A DNA stretch of 64,000 nt from Streptomyces sp. NBC_00440 (GTDB lineage: Bacteria; Actinomycetota; Actinomycetes; Streptomycetales; Streptomycetaceae), in the NCBI RefSeq assembly GCF_036014215.1, contig NZ_CP107921.1:1931501-1995500 (forward strand). The letters are read 5' to 3'. The position numbers and the translations under genes are program-made. The notes below the pieces were generated by a model that saw nothing but the letters and a program-made list of their open reading frames with translations, made no database searches and was not told where the DNA came from. Shown piece by piece: positions 35,901 to 43,047 of this stretch (positions are counted from its first letter, which is position 1; the number at the start of each line of letters is the position of its first letter).

Positions 35901-36029
35901 CGCGCGGTCGCCACCGTCGCCGTGCCGAGTGCGGCGGACAGCCAGGACACCGGGATCTTCATGAGTGCGACGAACGGCGGAAACGGGATGCGCGGGACCG
36001 TGGACTTCAGCGGCTGGTCGCTGAGTTGA
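32928..36029 (+). CDS. Tat-exported GH89 alpha-N-acetylglucosaminidase-like enzyme
   Basis: Likely exo-hydrolysis of terminal alpha-linked N-acetylglucosamine outside the cell. The 1033-residue protein starts with a twin-arginine signal (SRRTLL, hydrophobic core, PAAAAG). An N-terminal NAGLU_N-like domain is followed by the catalytic barrel with ITPGQEAVYHRLLQDFGYS, PVFPGYFGTVPDEF, and the acidic residues of MDLLHEGG (E327) and FSELAWR, as in GH89. From about residue 720 a beta-sandwich NEW3-like domain precedes a C-terminal concanavalin-like domain (TWKGTTQFGTAF, RCGIVVRNS). ATG 32928 follows GAGGGA by 6 bp; GTG 32922 overlaps that site. It is closed by the terminator at 36036-36063. Confidence 0.9.
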   Translation: MHELSRRTLLSTAGAIGAGAAIGAQATPAAAAGAPAAIPPRRSPAAPEPLNTGPARAALKRLLPRHADQFTLTLLTGAERFRVTGSTGRIEVAATGPATALTGVHWYLKYVCRAHISWNTSQLDLPARLPAPGAAVQQSATVPHRFALNDTHDGYTAPYADWPHWERTIDVLALHGCNEVLITPGQEAVYHRLLQDFGYSDTEARAWLPAPSHQPWWLLQNMSGYGGPLSTALIDRRAALGRQIADRLRELGMHPVFPGYFGTVPDEFPERNPGADVVPQGTWNGLRRPDWLDPRSEVFDRVAAAFYRHQSELLGEAQHFKMDLLHEGGTPGDVPVADAARAVETSLHTAHPDATWVILGWGANPRAELLRAVDTDRILIVDGLSDIDTVTDREKDWGGAPYAFGSIPDFGGRTTIGADTDRWTEKFTAWRDKAGSALAGTAYMPEAAERDPAAFELFSELAWRTEKIDRTAWFTRYAGVRYGGDDRAARTAFAALATTAYQLTTTDGRPVDSLFARRPSLTASVKSAFDTAGFDTAFAALLDVGAPLRGSDAYRYDLVDLARQALADRGRILLPQLHDAYTGKDAATLRTLSALWLKLMRLADTLAGCHQAFLLGPWLEEAKRFATSPAEAVQLEWTARTLITTWGDRTAADHLSNYANRDWHGLLSDVHLPQWQAFLDELAAALAEGRDAKTFDWFPDEQSWTHGTQSYPVKATGDAYRTAQRVYDTLATAPYQGAATVSAQPVAFTPGSTGTVTAGFRNLNGLRATGQVDFTLTGLNGTPKGGTSLKSVGPGASGSVSWLVTAPSEPLTTPLRPMPYTLLTRFGPQGGKQVDVRERSAVYVAAPLAAGWRTYTGNDAVFGQLDGRLAINGGGQDLWKGTTQFGTAFQAGAMTDGTSVTVRVDSQDDTGSWARCGIVVRNSLATPGSAGFLNLAVTPGQGVVLSYDTDGDGALDTYKRVTGIKAPVVLRLTRAGTAYTGSFSTDGGSSWRAVATVAVPSAADSQDTGIFMSATNGGNGMRGTVDFSGWSLS

Positions 36030-36035
36030 GCCGCG

Positions 36036-36063
36036 CCGGGGCCCCGTCGCGGCGGGGCCCCGG
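36036..36063 (+). terminator. Terminator after the GH89 gene
   Basis: CCGGGGCCCCG (36036-36046) pairs with CGGGGCCCCGG (36053-36063), loop TCGCGG. Confidence 0.8.
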
Positions 36064-36097
36064 GTGACCATCCCACCATTCGCTCGTTCTGCTGAAT

Positions 36098-38038
36098 GTG
36101 CCGTCAAACACCCGTCGCTCCGCGCCCGGCCCGGCCGCCGCCGATGCCGCCACCGATGTCGACGCCGGACAGGCCGGGGCCGCGCTCGTCGAGCACTACC
36201 CCCGGCTGGTCCGGCTGGCGTATCTGATCCTGCCGCCCTCGCTCGGCCGCAACCGCCGGGTGCTGACCGCGCACTCCCTCGCGCAGCGGGCGCTGCCGCG
36301 CGGACGGCGGTCCGGGGCGGCCGATTCCTTTCCGTCGCCCCGCCGGGCGGACGACTGCGACCCGGCCTACGCCTATGTGCGTGGCCGCGTGGTCGCGGCG
36401 GCGCTGGAGGTCGCACGGCCCCGGCGGTGGAACGCCTGGCCCCGCCGCGCCCAGTTGCCGCCGCTGCTGCCCCAGGTGTGGGGGCTGCGGCTCTTCCCCC
36501 GGTCCGGTGGCGCCGACGAACTCGCCCTGGACCAGCGGCTCTCCGCCCTCTCCGGGCCCGCCCGCGCCGCGTACGCGCTGCGCGGCCTCGAAGGGCTCGA
36601 CGACACCCGGGTACGGCGGGTGCTGGAGGCCGCCGGAGTGGCCGACCCCAGAACGGCGCTGGACCGGGCGGACGGCCCGGCGGCGCAGTACGGGCTGCTG
36701 GCGTCCGCCGCGTTCGACCCCTGTTCGCTCCAGGCCAGGCCGACCGATCTGCTGCGGCGCAGGCGCCGTGGCAGGGGTGCGCTGGTCGCGGCGGCCGCCG
36801 TCCTGGTGTGCGGGACCCTGCTGGCACTGCCGGACGGCGGTCTGGGTGCCGGTCGGGCCGCAGCACCTGCGTACACCGGCAATCCGGTGTACGAACAGGC
36901 CCTGAATCCGGCGAAGCTGACCCGGGTCGCGGGCACCGCGTGGAAGACGTCGTCCCGTACCGACTTCTCCGTGTGGCCCGCGCGCGGCGACCGCACCGGT
37001 GACACCGCGCTGCTCCGGCGCGCGCTCGCCGTCTGGGCCCGCCCCGGCGACTCCGTACAGGTCTCGGCGACCCCCGGCACTCCCGCCGGGCCGCCGATGG
37101 GCGCGCCGCAGCTGCTGTACGCGGGCACGGTGGACGACGCGGTGGTCGTGCTGCTCTACGACGGTCTGCGGGTGGTGCGGTACGCCGAGGCGAAGGACGG
37201 CGGCGGAGGCAGCGCACTGGATTTCGCGCGGGTGGACGGCGCGGACGAGGCCGCTTCGGACGCGCTGGTCGTGGGCAGGTCCGACGGCAACGTCCGCTAT
37301 CTGACGGCGCCCTGGGTGCGCGGCGCGAGTGTGCGGGACCTGCTCGCCCCTTCTGCGGGGGCGCGGCCACTGGGCCGCTCGGCCGACGGTGTCACCGATC
37401 CGGTGCCGGGCCCCGGTGTCTCCCGCGCCTGTACCTCCTGGAACGCGCTCGCGCTGCGCGACGGCGCGGGCACGCATCTGGTGACCGATCTGGGCGAGCT
37501 GCCCCCGGCCCGGCTGCTCGCCGGTCCGCCGGCCGGGCCGCACGACGTGACGGGTGCGGCGGACCTGGCGAGCTGGGCGCACACCGCCTGTCTGCTCCCC
37601 GTGGTCCGCTCGCACGGCGTACGCACGGTGAACTCCTGGCAGTTCGCCGCCCAGCAACTGCCCGCGTCGGGCGGCCGGGCGGCCTGGCTCTGCACCCGCG
37701 CGGAGACCTGGCGCGGCGCCGGGAGCCGGGTGCTCGCGCAGTTCCGGGTGCCTGGTGGCAGGGGGCCGGACCCCGACACGGTGGTGGCCAAGGCGGAGAA
37801 CTCACCGGCCTGCGGGAAGCGGCAGCCGCGGGTGCTCGCCGGAGTGCTGTGGAAGTCGCGGGGCGGGCAGTGGTACGTGCTGGCTGCGGGCAGTACGCAG
37901 TTCACTTCGCTGGCCACGACGGGCGGCGTGACGGGCAGCGCGACCGGCCCGCTGCTCGCCGTGCCCGCGAAGCAGGGCGCGAAGGCGCAGCTGACCGGAC
38001 GGCTGGCGGACGGGACCCGCGTCAGCGCGCTGCGATGA
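36098..38038 (+). CDS. Membrane-tethered sigma-factor-like protein
   Basis: A 646-residue protein from GTG 36098 with an unusual layout. Residues about 25-205 are cytoplasmic and sigma-like: EHYPRLVRLAY recalls ECF region 2 and LSGPARAAYALRGLEGLDDTRV recalls region 4. A basic stop (RRRRRGRG) leads into one transmembrane helix (228-246). Some 400 extracytoplasmic residues follow, with four cysteines beyond residue 440 (ACTSW, TACLL, WLCTR, PACGK) that could form disulfides. The helix orientation fits an N-in/C-out protein. The truncated gene at 1-637 is a clear paralogue. A role as tethered regulator or anti-sigma-like sensor is inference; the family has no function known to me. Confidence 0.75.
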   Translation: MPSNTRRSAPGPAAADAATDVDAGQAGAALVEHYPRLVRLAYLILPPSLGRNRRVLTAHSLAQRALPRGRRSGAADSFPSPRRADDCDPAYAYVRGRVVAAALEVARPRRWNAWPRRAQLPPLLPQVWGLRLFPRSGGADELALDQRLSALSGPARAAYALRGLEGLDDTRVRRVLEAAGVADPRTALDRADGPAAQYGLLASAAFDPCSLQARPTDLLRRRRRGRGALVAAAAVLVCGTLLALPDGGLGAGRAAAPAYTGNPVYEQALNPAKLTRVAGTAWKTSSRTDFSVWPARGDRTGDTALLRRALAVWARPGDSVQVSATPGTPAGPPMGAPQLLYAGTVDDAVVVLLYDGLRVVRYAEAKDGGGGSALDFARVDGADEAASDALVVGRSDGNVRYLTAPWVRGASVRDLLAPSAGARPLGRSADGVTDPVPGPGVSRACTSWNALALRDGAGTHLVTDLGELPPARLLAGPPAGPHDVTGAADLASWAHTACLLPVVRSHGVRTVNSWQFAAQQLPASGGRAAWLCTRAETWRGAGSRVLAQFRVPGGRGPDPDTVVAKAENSPACGKRQPRVLAGVLWKSRGGQWYVLAAGSTQFTSLATTGGVTGSATGPLLAVPAKQGAKAQLTGRLADGTRVSALR

Positions 38039-38141
38039 CGCGGAGCGGGGGCGGGGCGGCCCGGCACTCCAGCGGCCCAGCCGGACGCTCAAGTCCCCAT
38101 GCCCCTCTCCCTTCCGTGTTCCGGGCTGACCGGACAGGCGT

Positions 38142-39134
38142 TCACAGCCCTTGGCTCTCCGCCCGCTCCCGGCCTTCCTGCGCGCGCCGCAGCGCGGCAA
38201 CGGCGATGCCGGTGTCCTCCGCCACCAGATCAGCGTTGATCGCGGCAGCACTCACCGTGCCGGCCGCCGCCGCACCGACGACCTGAGCGGCCAGGTCGGT
38301 GGCATTGCCGGCCACCCACACGCCCGGCACCGCGGTGCGGCCGGTCGCATCGGCCTCGATGTGCTCGCCGACTCCCATCGGGTGCTCGACCGGGTCGAGG
38401 CCCAGGCTCGACAGCACCTTGCCGGCACGCATCCGTGGACTCAACGCCACCGCCGTCACCTCGACCACCCGGCCGGAAGCCAGCCGAATCCCGGTCAGCC
38501 GGTCCTTGTCCACCTCGATGGCCGCCACCGCGCCCTCCACCACGTCGACGCCGCGCGCAGTCAGTTGTTCGCGCTGATCATCGGTGACCTCGACGCGGTC
38601 GGCGGTGAACAGGGTGATGCGCGAGGTCCACTGCCGGAAGAGCAGCGCCTGGTGTACCGACATGGGCCCCGTCCCCAGCACTCCCAGGGGCTGGTCGCGG
38701 ATCTCCCACCCGTGGCAGTAGGGGCAGTGCAGAACATCGCGTCCCCACCTCTCGGCGAGACCGGGCACCTCAGGCAGTTCGTCGGTCAGCCCCGTGGCCA
38801 CCAGCAGCCGCCGGGCGCTGTAGCGTTCGCCGGTCTCCGTCGTGACCTCGAACAGGCCGTCGACGTGCTCGGCCGAGACCACACGACCGGGCACCACACT
38901 GCCGCCGTAGCGGGCCACCTCCTCCTGCCCACGAACGACGAGATCGCGAGGCGGCATGCCGTCGCGTGAGAGGAATCCATGCACGCCGGAAGCGGGCGCG
39001 TTGCGTGGCTCCCCCGAGTCGATCACCATCACGGAGCGGCGCGCCCGGGCCAGGGTCAATGCGCCGGACAGACCGGCGGCACCGCCGCCGATGACGATCA
39101 CTTCCACGGACTGGTTTGTGTTCATATCAGGCAT
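38142..39134 (-). CDS. Thioredoxin-reductase-like FAD/NAD(P) oxidoreductase
   Basis: A 330-residue flavoprotein. The FAD Rossmann motif is IGGGAAGLSG (15-24). The redox-active CPYC pair (C137, C140) sits in VLHCPYCHGWE, and a second nucleotide-binding motif GTGPMS follows. The C-terminal ADATGRTAVPGVWVAGNATD is the FAD-contact region. The HCPYCHG form resembles disulfide reductases and oxidases outside the thioredoxin system proper, for instance those acting on small dithiols. ATG 39134 is preferred because GGCGGGTGA lies just upstream. It is divergent from the DUF1684/NTF2 pair. Confidence 0.88.
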   Translation of the reverse strand: MPDMNTNQSVEVIVIGGGAAGLSGALTLARARRSVMVIDSGEPRNAPASGVHGFLSRDGMPPRDLVVRGQEEVARYGGSVVPGRVVSAEHVDGLFEVTTETGERYSARRLLVATGLTDELPEVPGLAERWGRDVLHCPYCHGWEIRDQPLGVLGTGPMSVHQALLFRQWTSRITLFTADRVEVTDDQREQLTARGVDVVEGAVAAIEVDKDRLTGIRLASGRVVEVTAVALSPRMRAGKVLSSLGLDPVEHPMGVGEHIEADATGRTAVPGVWVAGNATDLAAQVVGAAAAGTVSAAAINADLVAEDTGIAVAALRRAQEGRERAESQGL

Positions 39135-39272
39135 GTTCACCCGCCCTGGCCGATGAGGCAAAGGAACTTGCCGAATCCGCAAACCCGCCGGTGGGACGCC
39201 GTTCCGGACGCGCACGTGCACGCCAATCCGCTGCTCGCCGCCCGCGATCACCGTCACGGCACCTTCCCCGCA

Positions 39273-39298
39273 TTTGCCGTAACAGCAAACAGCTTTGC
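39273..39298. promoter_or_regulatory. TTTGC / GCAAA / TTTGC half-site array
   Basis: TTTGC (39273-39277), GCAAA (39285-39289) and TTTGC (39294-39298) form one 5-7-5 and one 5-4-5 inverted repeat in the shared promoter region of the divergent genes at 39134 and 39405. It is a candidate operator. Confidence 0.45.
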
Positions 39299-39404
39299 TC
39301 ATGTTCTCGGGCGAGCGCACCATCCGAACCATCGCCACGACCGGTCGGACCGCGACGGTCCTGACGGCGGTCACAGGTGACCGCCACCTACAGAGGAGAA
39401 CACT

Positions 39405-40250
39405 GTGTCCAGCGAATGCTTCAGTGACGACGGCGCGTTGACCGGGTACGACCGGTGGCGTCGGAGCCGGTGGGAGGAGATGGCCGGCCCGGACGGGAAG
39501 GCGGGCCGCATCGCCTCTCGGCTGATCACGGAACCGGGTCAGGAAATCCCCGAGGTCCCCGGGCGGTGGACGTCCACCGGCCTCTCGGGGAGCCTGACGC
39601 TCACCGCGGCGCATGCGGAGGGCGTCTCCGCCGATGACCAAGCCGTGGACGGGGCGGTGGAACTGACCAGCGCCAGCCGCCTGTCCTTCCCCGGCGGACG
39701 GCGCGGCACCATCGAGGAACTGCGGGGAGCCCATGTCCTGGTCGTGTGGGATCCGGCCGCGCCCACCCTCGTCGGCCTGCGCGGGATCGAGGCGTGGCCA
39801 TGGGATCCGGCTTGGGCCGTCGAGGCGGAGTACCGTCCGGCGGACGCCGGGCGTCTCCTGGAAGTGACCCGGCTGACCAGCCCGAGTATGCGGGACACCC
39901 TCCCGTCCCCTGGTGACTTCGTCCTGGATCTGCGAGGCGAGCGGCACACGCTCCGGGCGTTCGGTGTGGGCGGCGACACTCTGCTGATCACGTTCACCGA
40001 CGGCACCAGCGGCACGGAAACGCCCGCCATGGGCCGGTGGCTGATCCTGCCTCTGCCCAACTCCGCCGCTGGTACGGCCCGTATCGACTTCAACCGGGCT
40101 GTTGTTCCTCACCACATGTTCTCGGCGGCCTTCCCCTGCCCGCTGCCGCCCCGGGAGAACCGCCTCCCCCTGCGCATCGAGGCGGGGGAACGTGCCCCCG
40201 TCTTCGGCGAGGAGACGGCCGCGGGCACCGCGGCCGGCCCCGCCGTCTGA
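39405..40250 (+). CDS. DUF1684 family protein
   Basis: A 281-residue soluble protein with the DUF1684 C-terminal signature: GRWLILPLPNS, then RIDFNRAVVPHH, then FPCPLPPRENRLPLRIEAGE. The first 60 residues (YDRWRRSRWEEMAGPDG) are the family's typical helical start. Biochemical activity is not known. GTG 39405 follows CAGAGGAGAA at 5 bp. It appears to form an operon with the NTF2-like gene 37 bp downstream and is divergent from the disulfide-reductase-like gene. Confidence 0.85.
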   Translation: MSSECFSDDGALTGYDRWRRSRWEEMAGPDGKAGRIASRLITEPGQEIPEVPGRWTSTGLSGSLTLTAAHAEGVSADDQAVDGAVELTSASRLSFPGGRRGTIEELRGAHVLVVWDPAAPTLVGLRGIEAWPWDPAWAVEAEYRPADAGRLLEVTRLTSPSMRDTLPSPGDFVLDLRGERHTLRAFGVGGDTLLITFTDGTSGTETPAMGRWLILPLPNSAAGTARIDFNRAVVPHHMFSAAFPCPLPPRENRLPLRIEAGERAPVFGEETAAGTAAGPAV

Positions 40251-40287
40251 CATCCGCCGCAACCGGCACACCCGAGAGGAAGAAACA

Positions 40288-40692
40288 ATGACACCCGACC
40301 AGGACCTTCGCGCAGCAGCGGTGCACTACCTCCGGCAGTGGGAGGTGCGGGACTACGCCACGATGCGATCCCTGTGCACCGGCACCGCCACCGTGTGGCA
40401 CAACGACGGAAGCGGCGACCAGCCGATCGACGAGAACATGGAACTGCTGAAGCAGTTGGCCGCCGACGTCGAGACCCTTCGGTACGACATCGTGCGGCAG
40501 TTCCAGGACGGTGACGAAGTGCTCCAGCAGCAAGTGCTCCACCTGACCATGACCGACGGGTCCCGCAGTGACGTACACGCGGCGATGTACTTCCGGTTCG
40601 ACGGCGGCCTCATCGACCGCATCGAGGAATACTTCAACGTCGTACCGCTCAACGAATCCATGCCGTCGCCCGGATCGCCCGGCCGGCGCTGA
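40288..40692 (+). CDS. SnoaL/NTF2-like protein
   Basis: A 134-residue NTF2-fold protein. The helix LRAAAVHYLRQWEVRDYATMRSLC, the strand TATVWHNDGSG and the segment YFRFDGGLIDRIEEYFNVVP fit the SnoaL-like family. ATG 40288 has AGAGGAAG about 8 bp upstream. It follows the DUF1684 gene on the same transcript, and a hairpin terminator closes the unit. Function is unknown, but pairing with DUF1684 and a divergent FAD disulfide-reductase-like enzyme suggests a small metabolic cassette. Confidence 0.85.
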   Translation: MTPDQDLRAAAVHYLRQWEVRDYATMRSLCTGTATVWHNDGSGDQPIDENMELLKQLAADVETLRYDIVRQFQDGDEVLQQQVLHLTMTDGSRSDVHAAMYFRFDGGLIDRIEEYFNVVPLNESMPSPGSPGRR

Positions 40693-40747
40693 GCAGCTCC
40701 TCACCCGCCCCCACGGCACCGGCCGACCCGCACCAGCCACGGCCGAC

Positions 40748-40788
40748 CAGGGCCCTCGCGCAGCCGAACAGCTGCGTGCAAGGCCCTG
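40748..40788 (+). terminator. Terminator after the DUF1684/NTF2 operon
   Basis: CAGGGCC (40748-40754) pairs with GGCCCTG (40782-40788), with an inner GCGCAGC/GCTGCG stem. Confidence 0.7.
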
Positions 40789-40809
40789 TTCCTCGGCCGT
40801 ACCCGTCGG

Positions 40810-40821
40810 TACATTGACGCC
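40810..40821 (+). promoter_or_regulatory. Candidate leaderless promoter -10 element
   Basis: TACATT (40810-40815) ends six bases before ATG 40822, with no Shine-Dalgarno sequence. Confidence 0.45.
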
Positions 40822-41721
40822 ATGTCTAATACGCAGCCCGCCCCGGTGGCTTCGGAGCACATAGCACTCAAGGCCCGCAAGGTCTCCTTCGACTGGGAGT
40901 CCACCCCGCTGCACTGGGTGCCCGGTGACCCGTTCACCACGCACACCATCAATGTGCTGCATCTGCTGCTCCCGGCGGGCGAACGCTGGTTCGTGCACGT
41001 CTACAAGCAGGTGCTGCCGCTGATCCGGGACGCGCGGCTGCGCGAGGACGTCATCGGGTTCATCGGCCAGGAGGCCATGCACTCACAGGCGCACGACGAC
41101 GTACTCCCCCATCTCGCGGCACAGGGGCTCGACCCGTCCCCGTACACGGCCCAGGTCGACTGGCTCTTCGAGAAGCTGCTCGGCGACCGGACGCTGCCGC
41201 CCGGCCGGGCGAGCCGCTGGTGGCTCAAGGAGCGGGTCGCGACGATCGCAGCGATCGAGCACTACACGGCGTTCCTCGGCGACTGGGTGCTCAACGCGGA
41301 GGCTCTGGACCGGCGCGGCGCCGACCCCACCATGCTGGACCTGCTGCGCTGGCACGGCGCCGAGGAGGTCGAGCACCGGTCGGTCGCCTTCGAGGTCTTC
41401 CAGCACATCGACGGCGGCTACCGCCGCAGGGTGCGCACCTGGGCGACCGCCTTCTCCGCGCTGGTCTTCCTCTGGCAGCGCGGTGTCAGGTTCTTCATGG
41501 AGAACGATCCGCTGCTCGTGGACGGCCGGGCGACCCTGCGGGCCTACCACCGGCGCGGCAAGCAGGGGCTGCTGCCCACGACCGGGGCCATAGCCCGGTC
41601 CGTACCGGGCTATCTGAGCCGTACGTACCACCCCTCGCAGGAAGGCAGCACCGCGCAGGCCGTCGCCTATCTCGCGAACTCGCCTGCCGCGAACTCGTCT
41701 GCCGCGAACGGAGCTCACTGA
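40822..41721 (+). CDS. PF10118 family protein, putative di-iron enzyme
   Basis: A 299-residue protein of the group labelled metal-dependent hydrolase (PF10118). The visible carboxylate/histidine pattern is that of ferritin-like di-iron enzymes: E54 in GERWFVH, E84-x-x-H87 in QEAMH, E146 in AIEHYTAF, and E182-x-x-H185 in EEVEHRSVAFE. Spacing of 30, 62 and 36 residues between the ligand helices is compatible with a four-helix bundle. The next gene, one base away, encodes a dedicated [2Fe-2S] reductase, so I infer a reductase-dependent di-iron oxygenase or desaturase rather than a hydrolase. The C-terminal tail has a short NSPAANSSAAN repeat. The substrate is unknown. Confidence 0.82.
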   Translation: MSNTQPAPVASEHIALKARKVSFDWESTPLHWVPGDPFTTHTINVLHLLLPAGERWFVHVYKQVLPLIRDARLREDVIGFIGQEAMHSQAHDDVLPHLAAQGLDPSPYTAQVDWLFEKLLGDRTLPPGRASRWWLKERVATIAAIEHYTAFLGDWVLNAEALDRRGADPTMLDLLRWHGAEEVEHRSVAFEVFQHIDGGYRRRVRTWATAFSALVFLWQRGVRFFMENDPLLVDGRATLRAYHRRGKQGLLPTTGAIARSVPGYLSRTYHPSQEGSTAQAVAYLANSPAANSSAANGAH

Positions 41722-41722
41722 C

Positions 41723-42802
41723 ATGGCGCCGTCACTGCCCCGCGTCCGTACGGTCGTCCTGGTCGCCGGTGCGGCGCTGCTCGCCAAGCGCGCCCTGCGC
41801 CGCCGTATCACCGCGTCCCCGCTCTGGCCGCTGCCCGCGCTGGAGACCCCGGTCTCGGGCCGTGGCCGCCACCGGACCGTCAGCCGGCGGCTGCTGATCA
41901 CCGAGCGCACTCCGGAGGCCGACGGCGTGGTGCGGCTCCGGCTGGAGAGCGCGTCCGGCGAACGGCTCGACCCCTGGACACCGGGCGCCCATCTGGATCT
42001 GGTGCTGCCGTCCGGCCTCGTCCGCCAGTACTCGCTGTGCGGCGACCCGGCCGACGGGGCGGCATACACGGTCGCCACCCGGCTGATCGAGGACGGCCGG
42101 GGCGGCTCCCGCGAGGTGCACGAACAGCTCCATGAGGGCGCGGAGATCGAGATCCGCGGCCCCCGCAACCGCTTCCCGCTGGTCGAAGCCGCCTCGTACG
42201 TCTTCGTCGCCGGCGGCATCGGGATCACCCCGGTCCTGCCGATGCTCCGGGCGGCCGAAGCGGCGGGTGCGCGCTGGCGGCTGGTGTACTGCGGGCGTAC
42301 GCGCGCATCGATGCCGTTCCTGGCGGAGGCCGAGAAGCTGGGCGGCGGCACGGACCGTGTGACGGTGGTCCCGCAGGACGAACTGGGCCACCCGGAGCTG
42401 GAGTTCGGGGACGATCCGGCGGAGACCGCGTACTACTGCTGCGGACCGGAGGGCCTGCTCGAAGCGGTGTCGGCGGCGCTCCCGGCCGGCGCCGCGCTCC
42501 ATCTGGAGCGGTTCGCGCCGCAGGCGGCCGCAGCGGACTCGGACAGCTTCGACGTCGAACTGCGCCGCTCCGGCCGTACGGTGACGGTCGCGCCCGGCTC
42601 CACGGTGCTGGCCGCCGTCCGCGCGGAGGTGGCGAATGTGCCGTACTCCTGCGAGCAGGGCTTCTGCGGGACCTGCCAACAGCGCGTCGTCGAAGGCGAG
42701 ATCGACCACCGGGACGAACTGCTGACGGACGCGGAGCGGGACGACTCGATGCTGATCTGCGTGTCACGGGCGCGGGGCGGGCGACTGGTCCTGGACCTGT
42801 AG
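41723..42802 (+). CDS. Membrane-anchored ferredoxin-type (PDR/VanB-like) oxidoreductase
   Basis: A 359-residue electron-transfer protein. A short N-terminal hydrophobic segment (VRTVVLVAGAALLAKRALRRR) probably anchors it to the membrane. The FMN/FAD-binding barrel contains RQYSLCGDP, and the NAD domain has GGIGITPVLPML and CCGPEGLL. The C-terminal plant-type [2Fe-2S] domain has the ligands in YSCEQGFCGTCQQ plus LIC. This is the layout of phthalate dioxygenase reductase/vanillate demethylase reductases. It starts one base after the stop of the di-iron-type gene, so the two are co-translated and probably act together. Confidence 0.92.
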   Translation: MAPSLPRVRTVVLVAGAALLAKRALRRRITASPLWPLPALETPVSGRGRHRTVSRRLLITERTPEADGVVRLRLESASGERLDPWTPGAHLDLVLPSGLVRQYSLCGDPADGAAYTVATRLIEDGRGGSREVHEQLHEGAEIEIRGPRNRFPLVEAASYVFVAGGIGITPVLPMLRAAEAAGARWRLVYCGRTRASMPFLAEAEKLGGGTDRVTVVPQDELGHPELEFGDDPAETAYYCCGPEGLLEAVSAALPAGAALHLERFAPQAAAADSDSFDVELRRSGRTVTVAPGSTVLAAVRAEVANVPYSCEQGFCGTCQQRVVEGEIDHRDELLTDAERDDSMLICVSRARGGRLVLDL

Positions 42803-42820
42803 CTCTGACGCGCCTCGGGT

Positions 42821-42852
42821 GCTCCCCGGGTCCGTTCGCGGGCCCGGGGAGC
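42821..42852 (+). terminator. Terminator after the reductase gene
   Basis: GCTCCCCGGG (42821-42830) pairs with CCCGGGGAGC (42843-42852), followed by CTT. Confidence 0.8.
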
Positions 42853-42893
42853 CTTGACACCCCGGATCGGCAGGAGGAGCATCCTCACGTCGT

Positions 42894-42907
42894 TGACAAC
42901 GTTGTCT
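42894..42907 (+). promoter_or_regulatory. LacI-type palindrome upstream of the GH92 gene
   Basis: The perfect 12-bp palindrome GACAACGTTGTC (42895-42906) has the central CG typical of LacI-family operators. It lies about 140 bp before the GH92 start. Confidence 0.65.
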
Positions 42908-42972
42908 GAACGGCGCGCCGCTCCGGAGTGGTCAACGGCGCTCCCGTTCCTGCCGCGTTGACCGACCGCCAC

Positions 42973-43028
42973 ACAGAGTCCGTCACACAGAGTCCGTCAC
43001 ACAGAGTCCGTCACAACGAGTCCGTCAC
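42973..43028. repeat. 14-bp tandem repeat in the GH92 leader
   Basis: ACAGAGTCCGTCAC occurs three times perfectly (42973-43014), followed by a fourth copy with two changes (43015-43028), ending 19 bases before the GTG start. Confidence 0.85.
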
Positions 43029-43047
43029 ACACGAAGGGCAGGAACGG

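Noticed and set aside
32853..37370. Very long open frame (about 1500 codons) on the minus strand
   Set aside because: It lies antisense to the GH89 and sigma-like genes. Its translation is Arg/Pro/Gly/Val-rich without any domain, the usual shadow of GC-rich coding sequence.
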